A DNA stretch of 55,963 bases from Actinomycetota bacterium (GTDB lineage Bacteria > Actinomycetota > Thermoleophilia > Gaiellales > Gaiellaceae): positions 1 to 55,963 of the forward strand of contig VAWW01000024.1 in NCBI GenBank assembly GCA_005884575.1. The letters are read 5' to 3'. The position numbers were made by a program, and so were the translations under genes. Shown here piece by piece: positions 1 through 8,634 of the stretch; positions within the stretch are counted from its first letter, which is position 1, and the number at the start of each line of letters is the position of its first letter. The notes beneath the pieces are model-generated. The model was not told the DNA's origin and did not search any database. It was given only the letters and a program-made list of their open reading frames with translations.

Positions 1-2
1 GC

Positions 3-293
3 TGGCGTGCGTTCGCCGGGATCGCGCTGCCGCTCGCCGTTCCGGGGATCGTCACGAGCGCGCTGCTCGCGTTCGTGTTTTCGTGGAACGAGTTCTTGCT
101 CGCGCTCTTCCTCACCCGGTCGCAGGTGCGGACGCTGCCCGTCGCGCTCGCGAACCTCGTCGGCGGGCACGAGATCCAGTGGGGCGAGATCGGCGCGCTG
201 ACGGTGATCGCGATCGTCCCAGTCGTCCTGCTCGCGCTGGCGCTGCAGCGATATGTCGTCCGCGGGCTCACGTTCGGAGCCGTAAAGGGATGA
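3..293 (+). CDS. Sugar ABC transporter permease, C-terminal part
   Basis: This is the last ~96 residues of a carbohydrate ABC-transporter inner-membrane permease (MalG/UgpE-like); the gene begins before the window. The piece FSWNEFLLALFL matches the transmembrane segment after the EAA loop in this family. The complete permease at 26707-27552 has the equivalent TWNEFLLALVL, and both end in a hydrophobic helix followed by a short basic tail (RYVVRGLTFGAVKG here). The stop overlaps the next start by 4 bp (ATGA at 290-293), so it is probably co-translated with the downstream gene. The substrate cannot be read from this fragment. Confidence 0.85.
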   Translation, partial: WRAFAGIALPLAVPGIVTSALLAFVFSWNEFLLALFLTRSQVRTLPVALANLVGGHEIQWGEIGALTVIAIVPVVLLALALQRYVVRGLTFGAVKG

Positions 294-622
294 GCTCGAA
301 GCCGGTCAAGCTGATAGCGCTGCTGAAGGCGAAGCCCGGGATGAGCCGCGAGGAGTTCAGGCAACGCTGGATCGAGGGGCACGCGCCGCTCACCCTCCGG
401 TTCAAGAATCTCAAGGGCTACCGGATCAACGTCGCGATCGACGAGTACCAGGAGCTCGAGGGCGAGCTGCCGTACGACGGGACCGCCGAGCTCTGGTGGG
501 ACTCGCTCGAGGAGATGCAGGAGGACTTCGCGTCGGAGGAAGCCGCGACGGCGGTTGCCGACGCCGACACGTTCACCGTCGTCCGGACGCACATCTACAC
601 CGAGGAGTTCGTCCTCCGGTGA
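290..622 (+). CDS. EthD-family protein
   Basis: The 110-residue protein starts at the ATG overlapping the permease stop. It has the EthD (dimeric alpha/beta-barrel) pattern: an N-terminal strand KLIALLKAKPGMSREEFRQ, then WIEGHAPL, and a C-terminal strand ending THIYTEEFVLR. EthD-like proteins are small cytoplasmic proteins of poorly known catalytic role, often found near catabolic or transport genes. Its position between a sugar permease and a PfkB kinase, with 4-bp overlaps on both sides, suggests a small accessory enzyme of sugar catabolism; that role is inference. Confidence 0.75.
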   Translation: MSSKPVKLIALLKAKPGMSREEFRQRWIEGHAPLTLRFKNLKGYRINVAIDEYQELEGELPYDGTAELWWDSLEEMQEDFASEEAATAVADADTFTVVRTHIYTEEFVLR

Positions 623-1515
623 ACGTGTGCGTCGTCGGCGCGGCGAACATCGACCTGATCAGCTACGTCCCGCGTCTGCCGCGCATCGGCGAGACGCTCC
701 ACGGCAGCTCGTTCCAGATGGGTTACGGCGGCAAGGGTGCAAACCAGGCCGTGATGGCGGCGAAGCTCGGCGCTCGCGTCACGATGGTCTGCAAGCTCGG
801 GCAGGACGTCTTCGGCGAGGGGACGCTCGAGAACTTCCGGGAGCACGGCGTCGACACGACGCACGTCACCTTCACGGAGTACGCGTTCTCGGGCGTCGCG
901 CCGATCGCGGTCGATCCGGAGGGGCGGAACGCAATCATCATCGTCACCGGCGCCAATGACCTGCTCTCGCTGGACGACCTCGAGCGGGCGCGCCCGGCGA
1001 TCGCGGCGAGCGACGTCGTCGTGTGCCAGCTCGAGCTGCCGGTCGAGACGACCCTCGCCGCGCTCCGGATCGCCCGCGAGGAGAGCGTGCGGACGATCTT
1101 CAACCCGGCGCCCGCGCGCGAGGAGCTGCCCGAGGAGCTCTACCGGCTCAGCGACGTGATCTGTCCGAACGAGCCGGAGACCGAGCTGCTGACGGGCATG
1201 CCGGCGGGCCAGGAGGCGGCGCGGCAGCTGCTCGCGCGTGGCGCGGGCTCGGTCGTCCTGACGCTCGGCGACCGAGGCTGCCTCGTCGTCGACGGCGAAG
1301 GTGCCACGCACGTGCCCGTCGAGCAGGTGCGCGCCGTCGACACGACGGGCGCCGGCGATGCGTTCGTCGGAGCGCTCGCCACGTTCCTGGCCGCGGGGCG
1401 AAGCCTCGTCGACGCGGCAGAGCGTGCGAACGCGGTCGCCGCGCTCAGCGTCCAGGGTCGCGGCACGCAGACGAGCTTCCCGAGCGGCGCGCAGCTCCCG
1501 GCCGACTTCCGCTAG
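619..1515 (+). CDS. PfkB-family (ribokinase-like) carbohydrate kinase
   Basis: A 298-residue cytoplasmic sugar kinase that transfers phosphate from ATP to a sugar hydroxyl. It carries the PfkB N-terminal signature region GGKGANQAVMAAKLGA (about residues 35-50) and the C-terminal ATP/anion-hole motif DTTGAGDAFVGALA with catalytic Asp. Length is normal for ribokinases. The GTG start at 619 overlaps the EthD stop as GTGA; the next GTG is two codons downstream. It is the last gene of the first operon and shares the CTAG at 1512-1515 with the stop of the convergent histidine kinase. The overall pattern is closest to RbsK, but the substrate is not proven. Confidence 0.85.
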   Translation: MNVCVVGAANIDLISYVPRLPRIGETLHGSSFQMGYGGKGANQAVMAAKLGARVTMVCKLGQDVFGEGTLENFREHGVDTTHVTFTEYAFSGVAPIAVDPEGRNAIIIVTGANDLLSLDDLERARPAIAASDVVVCQLELPVETTLAALRIAREESVRTIFNPAPAREELPEELYRLSDVICPNEPETELLTGMPAGQEAARQLLARGAGSVVLTLGDRGCLVVDGEGATHVPVEQVRAVDTTGAGDAFVGALATFLAAGRSLVDAAERANAVAALSVQGRGTQTSFPSGAQLPADFR

Positions 1516-4172
1516 GCAACCGGCTGCGCGCCGACCGGAACCTCGATCGAGATCGTCGTGCCGACACCCGGTGGGCTCTGGAGCTCGAATCGTCCGCCGA
1601 GAGCCTCGATCCTGTCGACAAGGCCGATCAGACCCGATCCGGTGCTCGACTCGGCGCCGCCGACGCCGTCGTCTTCGATCCTCGCGCGCAGCACGTCGGC
1701 GTCGGCCGTCACCGTGACGGCGATCCGGGATGCCGCGGCGTGCTTCGCCGCGTTCGTGAGCGCCTCGGAGACCGTGTAGTAGACACCGATCTCGATCGGC
1801 GCGGGCGGTCGTGGGTCGATGTCCACGCTCAGGTCGACGCGTAGCCGCGACTTGCGGGCGAGCGCGCCCAGCGCCGGGCGGAGTCCTCCCCGCGAGAGCA
1901 GCGCCGGATGGAGGCCACGGGAGAGCTCGCGGACCTCGTCGAGCAGCGACACGAGCTCGTGCTCGATTCGCTCCAGACCTGCGTGCGTGTCGCGCCGATC
2001 GGGCGGGACGGTTGCGCGCACGGCCTGCAGGTCGAGGCCGAGGCCGATCAGCCGCTGCTGAGCGCCGTCGTGGAGGTCACGCTCGATCTTTCGCCGCGCC
2101 TCGTCGCCGGCCGCGATGATGCGTGCGCGGGACGCCATCAGCTCGGCGCGGGTGCTCGCGTTCGAGATCGCCGTCGCGAGCAGCTCCGTGAAACGCGCGA
2201 GGCGGAGCTCCGTCCCTGCCGGGAGCAGTTCGTCCCCGTCGGTACCGGCGATCAGCGCGCCCCAGACCCGCCCCTCGACGATCACCGGAGCGGCGACCGC
2301 CGAGCGGATCCCGCTCTTCCGGACGAGCGTCGCGAGCTCGCTCGAGCCGCCGTCGTAGCTGTCCTTGCGAGCCGGGGCCGTCGTCCGGACGATCAGGTCG
2401 CCGATCGTGTCCGGCGCCAGCGGAAGCCGCGTCCCGACCGGAACGTGCGTCTCGCGGAGGCTCCAGCCGGCCATGGTGAGGTTGAAGCCATCATCCGTGA
2501 AGCGCGCGAGATTGACGCTCGTCGCGCCGACGACCCGTCCCGTCTCCGCGCAGACGGCATCGAATACGACCTCCGAATAAGTGCCGCGGGCGACCAGCGT
2601 CGCGACCCGGCGCAGCGCCGCTTGCTCTTCCGCGAGCTGTCGCAGGTCGTTGCGCGCCTGCGCGTTCGAGATCGCGGTCGCAACGAGCTCGGTGAAGGCG
2701 GCGAGCCGGGCGTCGGTCTCGGGCGGCAGGACGCCGCCGTGAGTCTTGGTCGAGACGCAGATCACGCCCCAGACCTCGCCGTCGACGATGATCGGCACGC
2801 CCACCGCGGAGCTGACATTCCAGCTGCGCGCCGCGGTGGCTATCGTCCCCGCCAGGTCGGCGTAGTCGCCGATCCGTGCGGGCCGCCCTGTCTCGAAGAC
2901 GGCTTTTCCGAGGCTGGGCCCGTCGAGCGGCCAGCGGCTGCCCACCGGGAAGCCGGGATCGTTGATGGAGGCGATCACGACCGAGGAATCCGCCTCGTAG
3001 CGATCGACGGTGACCGACGACACGTGGAGAAGGCGAGCAACCTCTTCGCCGAGCGCGGCGAAGAGAGCCTCCGGCGGCGCGCCCTCCGCGACGAGCGTCG
3101 CGACGCGCCTCAGCGCGGCCTGCTCGTCCGCGAGCCGGCGCACGTCGTCGTGCGCCTGCGCGTTCGCGATCGCAGTCGCGACGAGCTCGGTGAAAGCGGC
3201 GAGGCGCGAGTCGGTCGCGGCCGGCAGCACATCGTCCCGATCCCTTTGTCCGATGGAGATCATTCCCCAGACGCTGCCGCTCACGATGATTGGAGCGGCG
3301 ATCGAGGACTCCACTCCCGAGACCCGCGAGGCGGCCGCGACCGGTCCCGGCAGGTCGGCGTGACGGTCGATCCGTGCGGGACGGCCCGTCTCGAACACGG
3401 CAGCGTTGAGGCTGGGTCCCTGGACGGGCCAGCGGCTACCGACGGGGAAGCCGGGATCGTTCAAGGAGCCCACCACCTCCGATGTGCCGTCCGGCTCGAA
3501 GCGAGAGACGCCCACCGACGAGACCTCGAGGACGCGGGCAACCTCTTCGGCGACGGCTGCGAAGAGTTCGTTCGCCGCGGCACCATCGAGGACGAGCGTC
3601 GCAACGCGCTGCAGCGCAGCCTGCTCGTCAGCGAGACGGCGGAGATCGTCCCGGGCCTCGGCGTTCGAGATCGCCGTCTCGACGAGCTCGGTGAAGTCGC
3701 GCAGGCGCCGCTCGGTGTCGGTCGGCAGCGGTACGGGGTCCGTGGCGGCGACCGAAATGTGACCCCAGACGCTGCCGTCGACGACGATCGGGGCTCCGAC
3801 CGCCGAGCGAATCGACGAGTCGCGCACAGCGGCCGCGACCACGCCGGGAAGGTTCGAGTACTCGTCGATCCGTGCGGCGCGGCCCGTGTCGTGGATCGTC
3901 GCTGCGAGGCTCGGGCCGTCCATGGGCCACCGGCTGCCGACGGGGAAGCCGGGGTTGTTCGTGGAGGCGATCACCGTGAACGAACGGTCGGGCTCGTAGT
4001 GACTCACCGTGACCGTCGGCACGCCGAGGACCTCCGACACCTCTCGCGCGACGCCCGAGAACAGATCCGCGGCCGTCGCACCCTCGGCGACGAGCGTCGC
4101 GACCCGGCGAAGCGCGGCCTGCTCGTCCACGAGCCGGCGAACGTCGTCCTGCGCGACCAAAGCCCTGCTCAT
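1512..4172 (-). CDS. Sensor histidine kinase with four tandem GAF domains
   Basis: An 886-residue soluble sensor kinase. Four GAF modules of about 165 residues occupy roughly residues 10-670. Each is preceded by a near-identical helix of the form LADEQAALRRVATLV and contains FPVGSRWP and GSVWG-like motifs. They are followed by a HisKA_3 dimerisation domain (RDLHDGAQQRL, phospho-His near residue 701) and an HATPase domain (SEALTNAAKH near 800, then DDGVGG). This is the NarL-partner (HPK7) type. I chose ATG at 4172; longer frames lack family residues. There is no membrane segment, so it should sense a cytoplasmic ligand or redox state. The regulator at 4242 is divergent and a likely partner. 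Confidence 0.9.
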   Translation of the reverse strand: MSRALVAQDDVRRLVDEQAALRRVATLVAEGATAADLFSGVAREVSEVLGVPTVTVSHYEPDRSFTVIASTNNPGFPVGSRWPMDGPSLAATIHDTGRAARIDEYSNLPGVVAAAVRDSSIRSAVGAPIVVDGSVWGHISVAATDPVPLPTDTERRLRDFTELVETAISNAEARDDLRRLADEQAALQRVATLVLDGAAANELFAAVAEEVARVLEVSSVGVSRFEPDGTSEVVGSLNDPGFPVGSRWPVQGPSLNAAVFETGRPARIDRHADLPGPVAAASRVSGVESSIAAPIIVSGSVWGMISIGQRDRDDVLPAATDSRLAAFTELVATAIANAQAHDDVRRLADEQAALRRVATLVAEGAPPEALFAALGEEVARLLHVSSVTVDRYEADSSVVIASINDPGFPVGSRWPLDGPSLGKAVFETGRPARIGDYADLAGTIATAARSWNVSSAVGVPIIVDGEVWGVICVSTKTHGGVLPPETDARLAAFTELVATAISNAQARNDLRQLAEEQAALRRVATLVARGTYSEVVFDAVCAETGRVVGATSVNLARFTDDGFNLTMAGWSLRETHVPVGTRLPLAPDTIGDLIVRTTAPARKDSYDGGSSELATLVRKSGIRSAVAAPVIVEGRVWGALIAGTDGDELLPAGTELRLARFTELLATAISNASTRAELMASRARIIAAGDEARRKIERDLHDGAQQRLIGLGLDLQAVRATVPPDRRDTHAGLERIEHELVSLLDEVRELSRGLHPALLSRGGLRPALGALARKSRLRVDLSVDIDPRPPAPIEIGVYYTVSEALTNAAKHAAASRIAVTVTADADVLRARIEDDGVGGAESSTGSGLIGLVDRIEALGGRFELQSPPGVGTTISIEVPVGAQPVA

Positions 4173-4241
4173 GATCACAGCCTTCCGACGGGATGTCGAG
4201 CCCGCGAAGCTCGTACGCGCCGGGCGTAAGCTCCGAGCGAG

Positions 4242-4901
4242 ATGGCGGAGGGCCGAGTGGTCATAGCGGACGACGACGTCCTCGTCCGCGAGGGTATCGC
4301 CAGCGTCCTGCGCGAGGCGGGCTACGACGTCGTCGACCAGGCCGGCGACGCGAACGCGTTGACCGAGGCGATCCGAGCGCACGTCCCGGACGTGGCCGTG
4401 GTCGACATCCGGATGCCGCCGTCGCACACCTGGGAAGGTCTCGACGCGGCGCGGTCGATCCGGCAGGAGTTCCCGCAGATCGGCATCTTGCTGCTCTCCG
4501 CCCACGTCGAGATCGAGACCGCGATCGACCTGCTCGAGGACGGCCGGCGGATCGGCTACCTGTTGAAGAGCACTGTCCTCCGCGCGGCCGACCTGACCGA
4601 CGCGCTCGAACGGATCGCCGCAGGCCGATCGGTCGTCGATCCTGCACTCGTGCGCGAGCTGGTCGCGGAGCGGCATCGCGACGATCCACTCGCCGAACTC
4701 ACGTCACGGGAGCGGGAGGTGCTCGCGCTCATGGCCGAGGGGCGCTCCAACAACGGCATCGCCACGCGCCTCTTCATCAGCGAAGGCGCGGTGCAGAAGC
4801 ACGTGCGCAGCATCCTCGCCAAGCTGCGCCTGCCGGTGACGGACGACGATCACCGGCGCGTGCTCGCGGTCCTCACCTTTCTCGAAGCGCGTTGGAACTA
4901 G
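4242..4901 (+). CDS. NarL/FixJ-type response regulator
   Basis: A 219-residue two-component regulator. The N-terminal receiver has acidic residues D10-D12, phospho-acceptor D55 (VVDIRMPP) and Lys in LLKS near 104. A C-terminal LuxR/GerE helix-turn-helix starts near residue 150 (LTSREREVLALMAEGRSNN). It is divergent from the four-GAF kinase with 69 bp between, and HPK7 kinases normally pair with this regulator class, so the pair is probably functional. Its stop shares the CTAG at 4898-4901 with the convergent receiver gene. Confidence 0.9.
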   Translation: MAEGRVVIADDDVLVREGIASVLREAGYDVVDQAGDANALTEAIRAHVPDVAVVDIRMPPSHTWEGLDAARSIRQEFPQIGILLLSAHVEIETAIDLLEDGRRIGYLLKSTVLRAADLTDALERIAAGRSVVDPALVRELVAERHRDDPLAELTSREREVLALMAEGRSNNGIATRLFISEGAVQKHVRSILAKLRLPVTDDDHRRVLAVLTFLEARWN

Positions 4902-5251
4902 CGGAGCATCCCTGCGATCGCGGTGGCGCCGAGCGCCTCCTTCGCCAGGAACCCGACGGCCGGGCAGTCGGCGATCAGCTCTCCGAGCTCGTCTTGCTCA
5001 TGCGCCGAGATCAGGACGATGCGGGTCGACGGGACCCGTTCCTCGAGCCGATGGGCGAGCTCGATGCCGTCCTCCTCGCCGAGCTCGATGTCGATGAGGG
5101 CGACGTCCGGCTCGAGAGCCTCCGCGAGCTGCAGCGCCCCGTCCCGGGAGGAGGCGTGGCCGATCACGCGCATTCCCTGAGACTCGAGCAGACGCGTGGC
5201 AGAGGCGACGAACTCGTCGCTGTCATCGACGATCAGGCAGCGCAGTGCCAC
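4898..5251 (-). CDS. Stand-alone receiver-domain response regulator
   Basis: A 117-residue CheY-like protein made only of a receiver domain: acidic pair in IVDDSDEF, phospho-acceptor D54 (ALIDIELG), Ser in LISAHE and Lys104 (FLAKEAL). It has no output domain, so it may act by protein contact or as a phosphate sink. GTG at 5251 is preferred because GAGG lies about 10 nt upstream; in-frame GTGs at 5260 and 5266 are alternatives. It lies tail to tail with the NarL regulator. Confidence 0.85.
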   Translation of the reverse strand: MALRCLIVDDSDEFVASATRLLESQGMRVIGHASSRDGALQLAEALEPDVALIDIELGEEDGIELAHRLEERVPSTRIVLISAHEQDELGELIADCPAVGFLAKEALGATAIAGMLR

Positions 5252-5288
5252 AGGGCCCACCCTCACCGAGCGGGCTGGCGGGCGCAAT

Positions 5289-5345
5289 CCACCTAGCACT
5301 ACTTCATACCGGCCCGCCTGCGGGCCGTCGATTCGCCACCTAGCG
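5289..5345. repeat. Palindrome flanked by a 9-bp direct repeat, upstream region
   Basis: In the 150-bp gap between the divergent receiver gene and the hydrolase operon, CCACCTAGC occurs twice, at 5289-5297 and 5337-5345. Between the copies lies an 8-bp inverted repeat CGGCCCGC/GCGGGCCG with a 2-nt gap (5310-5327). The arrangement could be a regulator-binding region for either gene. No clear -35/-10 pair was recognised, so function is unproven. Confidence 0.3.
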
Positions 5346-5403
5346 CCAGCGACTCGCGGCCGGGCAGCTGCGATCGTCGCCGTGGTCGAACGAGGAGGAG
5401 CGA

Positions 5404-6237
5404 GTGTCAACCACGACACGCACCATCCCGCAGGCCTGGCTGGCCGCAGCCGCGATCGGGCTCGTCGCGTTGTTCGCCGCCGGATCGGCGAGCACGGCGA
5501 ACCTCGGGCAGACGGCGAAACCGACGGTCGTGCTCGTGCACGGCGCCTGGGCGGATGCCTCGGGCTGGAACGGCGTGATCGCGGAGTTGCACGAGGACGG
5601 CTATCCGGTAATCGCACCGGCGAACCCACTCAGGAGCTTGAGCGGCGACTCCGCGTACATCACGAGCGTGCTGGCGCAGACGCCGGGGCCGATCGTGCTC
5701 GTCGGGCACTCGTACGGCGGCGCGGTGATCACGAACGCCGCCGCCGGCAACCCGAACGTGAAGGCGCTCGTCTACGTCGACGCGTTCATCCCGGACGTCG
5801 GCGAGAACGTGCTGGCGCTCGCCGGCGCGGACAGCAAGGTCGCCAGCTCGATCGAGTTCAAGGCGATCCCGCCGTTCGGCCCGAACGACGTCGAGGCCTA
5901 CATCAAACAGGATCTCTTCCGTTCGACGTTCGCCGCCGACGTCAGTCCGAGGACCGCCGCGCTGATGGCGGCGGAGCAGCGCCCGCTTGCGCTCGCGGCC
6001 GGCGCGGAGCCGACAACCGCCACGGCGTGGAGCACCATCCCGTCCTGGGCGATCGTCGGCCTCGAGGACAGGACGATCCCGCCGGCGCAGCAGCTGTTCA
6101 TGGCGAACCGCGCCGGTGCGAAGGTCGTCGAGATCCACTCGTCGCACGTCGCGATGATCTCCCACCCCGACGCCGTGACGCGGCTCGTCGAGCGCGCCGC
6201 AGCAACGACCACCGCCTATCGAAGGAGCACACGATGA
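5404..6237 (+). CDS. Exported alpha/beta hydrolase
   Basis: A 277-residue serine hydrolase fold. A hydrophobic N-terminal segment (about residues 11-32, [20 protein letters not shown]) looks like a signal peptide. The mature part has the oxyanion region [13 protein letters not shown] and the nucleophile elbow GHSYGG with Ser103; candidate acid and His residues lie in GLEDRTIPP and [10 protein letters not shown] near the C-terminus. The GTG start at 5404 has a strong Shine-Dalgarno (GAGGAGGAG, 3 nt gap to CGAGTG). First gene of a three-hydrolase operon; its stop overlaps the next start. The substrate is unknown; relatives include esterases and pyrethroid-hydrolase-like proteins. Confidence 0.85.
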   Translation: MSTTTRTIPQAWLAAAAIGLVALFAAGSASTANLGQTAKPTVVLVHGAWADASGWNGVIAELHEDGYPVIAPANPLRSLSGDSAYITSVLAQTPGPIVLVGHSYGGAVITNAAAGNPNVKALVYVDAFIPDVGENVLALAGADSKVASSIEFKAIPPFGPNDVEAYIKQDLFRSTFAADVSPRTAALMAAEQRPLALAAGAEPTTATAWSTIPSWAIVGLEDRTIPPAQQLFMANRAGAKVVEIHSSHVAMISHPDAVTRLVERAAATTTAYRRSTR

Positions 6238-7106
6238 GCTTCGTCAAGACGAGCGACGGCGCGAAGATCTTCTACAAGGACTGGGGCACGGGACAGCCGA
6301 TCGTCTTCAGCCACGGCTGGCCGCTGAGCTCGGACAGCTGGGAGGCGTCGATGCTGTTCTTCGCCATGCGCGGCTACCGCTCCGTCGCGCACGACCGGCG
6401 CGGCCATGGGCGCTCGAGCCAGACGTGGGACGGCAACGAGATGAACACGTACGCGGACGACCTCGCCGCGGTGATCGAGGCGCGCGACCTCCGCGAGATG
6501 GTGCTGATCGGCTTCTCGACCGGCGGCGGCGAGGTCGCGCGGTACATCGGGCGGCACGGCACGGAGCGCGTCGCCAAGATCGTGCTCGTCTCCGCGGTCC
6601 CGCCCTTCATGCTCAAGACGGCGGACAACCCGGGCGGCGTGCCGATCCAGGCCTTCGACGAGATCCGCGCCGGCTCGCTCGCCGACCGGGCGCAGCAGTA
6701 CCGCGACTTCGCCGACGGCCCCTTCTTCGGCAACAACCGGCCCGGCGCGGACGTGTCGCAGGGGCTGCGCGACGAGTTCTGGCGCGAGGGCATGCAGTCC
6801 GGTCACCGGAACGCCTACGAGTGCATCAAGGCGTTCTCGGAGACCGACTTCCGCGAGGATCTCGAGCGTTTCGACGTGCCGACGCTCGTCATCCACGGGG
6901 AGGACGACCAGATCGTGCCGTTCGCCGTCGGCGGCCAGGCGTCCGCGCCGTTGATCGCGGGCTCGACGTTCACGCCGTACCCTGGCGCGCCGCACGGTCT
7001 CACGATGACGCTCAAGGACAGGTTCTGCGCGGACGTGCTCGCGTTCATCGACGGCACGGCGGAAGGCTCATCGGCCTCGACGCGCGACGCCGTCACAACG
7101 AGTTAG
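6234..7106 (+). CDS. Alpha/beta hydrolase, cofactor-free haloperoxidase type
   Basis: A 290-residue cytoplasmic hydrolase of the non-heme chloroperoxidase/arylesterase family. Visible features are [12 protein letters not shown] at the oxyanion site, HDRRGHGRS, the nucleophile elbow GFSTGGGE (Ser near 98), the acid in HGEDDQIVP and the catalytic His in GAPHGLT. Such enzymes act as esterases and, in acetate, can form peracids. The ATG at 6234 overlaps the previous stop and follows GAAGGAG. Middle gene of the hydrolase operon. Confidence 0.9.
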   Translation: MSFVKTSDGAKIFYKDWGTGQPIVFSHGWPLSSDSWEASMLFFAMRGYRSVAHDRRGHGRSSQTWDGNEMNTYADDLAAVIEARDLREMVLIGFSTGGGEVARYIGRHGTERVAKIVLVSAVPPFMLKTADNPGGVPIQAFDEIRAGSLADRAQQYRDFADGPFFGNNRPGADVSQGLRDEFWREGMQSGHRNAYECIKAFSETDFREDLERFDVPTLVIHGEDDQIVPFAVGGQASAPLIAGSTFTPYPGAPHGLTMTLKDRFCADVLAFIDGTAEGSSASTRDAVTTS

Positions 7107-7115
7107 GAGAACGAA

Positions 7116-7982
7116 ATGGCGATTGCCGCAGATACGACGATCACCGAGCGGGAGGCCGCGCAGGTCGAGCGTGCGAATGCCGCGGGTCTCACCCCGGTCG
7201 TGTTCGTGCATGGGCTCTGGCTGCTGCCGAGCAGCTGGGACCGCTGGGCGCAGGTGTTCGAGGAGGCCGGCTACGTCGCGCTGACGCCCGGCTGGCCGGA
7301 CGATCCGGAGACGGTCGCCGACGCCAACGCGCATCCCGACGTCTTCGCCCACAAGACCGTCGGCCAGGTCGCGGACCACTTCGACGGGGTGATCCGGCGG
7401 CTCGACCGGAAGCCGGCCGTGATCGGCCACTCGTTCGGCGGCCTGCTGACGCAGATCCTCGCCGGACGCGGGCTCGCGGCTACGTCGGTCGCGATCGACC
7501 CGGCGCCGTTCCGCGGCGTCCTGCCGCTGCCGTTCTCGGCGCTGAAGTCGGCCTCGCCGGTGCTCGCGAACCCCGCCAACTACAACCGAGCGGTGCCGCT
7601 CACGTACGAGCAGTTCCGCTTCGGCTTCGCGAACGCCGTCAGCGAGGAGGAGGCGAAGGAGCTGTACGACACGTTCGCGGTGCCGACCTCGGGCGCGCCG
7701 CTGTTCCAGGCCGCGACCGCGAACCTCAACCCGTGGACAGAGGCGAAGGTCGACACGAAGAACCCTGACCGCGGGCCGATGCTGATCATCTCGGGCGAGA
7801 AGGACAACACGGTTCCGCATGCGATCGCGCACGCGTCGTACAACCGGCAGAAGCGAAACGCCGGTGTGACCGAGTTCGTCGAGATGCCGAATCGCGGCCA
7901 CGCACTCGTGATCGACAGCGGCTGGCGGGAGGTCGCCGACACCGCGCTCGGCTTCGTCCGGCGGTTCACCGGCGGCGGCTAG
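7116..7982 (+). CDS. Alpha/beta hydrolase
   Basis: A 288-residue alpha/beta hydrolase with VVFVHGLWLLPSSWDRW, nucleophile elbow GHSFGG (Ser106), an acid in SGEKDNTVP and a His in NRGHALVID. There is no signal peptide. It lies 9 bp after the preceding hydrolase and follows AGGAGAACGAA, so it is probably the third gene of the same transcript. It is clearly a different subfamily from its two neighbours, so this is not a recent tandem duplication. The substrate is unknown. Confidence 0.85.
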   Translation: MAIAADTTITEREAAQVERANAAGLTPVVFVHGLWLLPSSWDRWAQVFEEAGYVALTPGWPDDPETVADANAHPDVFAHKTVGQVADHFDGVIRRLDRKPAVIGHSFGGLLTQILAGRGLAATSVAIDPAPFRGVLPLPFSALKSASPVLANPANYNRAVPLTYEQFRFGFANAVSEEEAKELYDTFAVPTSGAPLFQAATANLNPWTEAKVDTKNPDRGPMLIISGEKDNTVPHAIAHASYNRQKRNAGVTEFVEMPNRGHALVIDSGWREVADTALGFVRRFTGGG

Positions 7983-8007
7983 TGCGGTCGCCGAATGAGC
8001 CGCCGGA

Positions 8008-8634
8008 TCAACTCGGCCCGATCAGGCCGTTCGCGAGCGCGAACAGGACGAGCTCGGCCCGTGTCTCGAGCCGGAGCTTGCGCATGACGTGCGCACGGTG
8101 CGTGTCGACCGTGCGCACGGAGATGAAGAGCTTCTTGCCGATCTCCTGGTTCGTGTAGCCGAGCGCGAGCAGGTGGAGGACGTCGCGCTCCCTGTCCGAG
8201 AGCGGCTGGAGCGAGGGCGATCCGTCGGCGACGACCAGCTTTGCGCCGAGGTCGGGGTCGACGTAGCCCTCGCCGGCAGCGACGCGGCGGATGGCGGTGA
8301 CGAGCTCACTGTCGGATGCCCGCTTGGGGAGATAGCCGGCGGCCCCGGCGGTGAGGGCCTGGCGCACCGAGCTCGGCGTCGCCTGCGACGAGATGACGAG
8401 GACCTTGGCCTGCGGTGAGACCGTCGCGAGCTCCGGGATCACCTCGTAGCCGCTCTTGCGCGGCAGGAGGAGATCCATCAGGACGAGGTCGGGCTGCAGT
8501 GCGCGTGCCTTCACGACGGCTTGCTCGGCAGTTCCGGCCTCGCCGACGGGCGCGATGTCGCCCTCGCTCTCGAGCCGGCTGCGCAGACCCGCCCGGAAGA
8601 GCTCGTGATCGTCGACGATGAGAACCCGGATCAT
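8008..8634 (-). CDS. NarL/FixJ-type response regulator
   Basis: A 208-residue regulator with receiver (acidic pair in IVDDHELF, phospho-acceptor D54 in VLMDLLLP, Lys104 in YLPKRAS) and a C-terminal LuxR helix-turn-helix (LSDRERDVLHLLALGYTNQE, then TVDTHRAHVMRKL). Its ATG overlaps the stop of the upstream histidine kinase (ATGA at 8631-8634), so the two are a translationally coupled two-component pair. Confidence 0.92.
   Translation of the reverse strand: MIRVLIVDDHELFRAGLRSRLESEGDIAPVGEAGTAEQAVVKARALQPDLVLMDLLLPRKSGYEVIPELATVSPQAKVLVISSQATPSSVRQALTAGAAGYLPKRASDSELVTAIRRVAAGEGYVDPDLGAKLVVADGSPSLQPLSDRERDVLHLLALGYTNQEIGKKLFISVRTVDTHRAHVMRKLRLETRAELVLFALANGLIGPS

Noticed and set aside
1908..4229. 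773-codon plus-strand frame opposite the four-GAF kinase
   Set aside because: Its repeat structure simply mirrors the GAF repeats of the real gene; no recognisable domain.
4173..4676. N-terminal extension of the four-GAF kinase
   Set aside because: It is antisense to the response regulator and lacks family residues; ATG 4172 begins the repeat unit properly.
5310..5327. Palindrome as an intrinsic terminator
   Set aside because: It lies upstream of both flanking genes rather than after one, and lacks a T-run, so a regulatory role is more likely.
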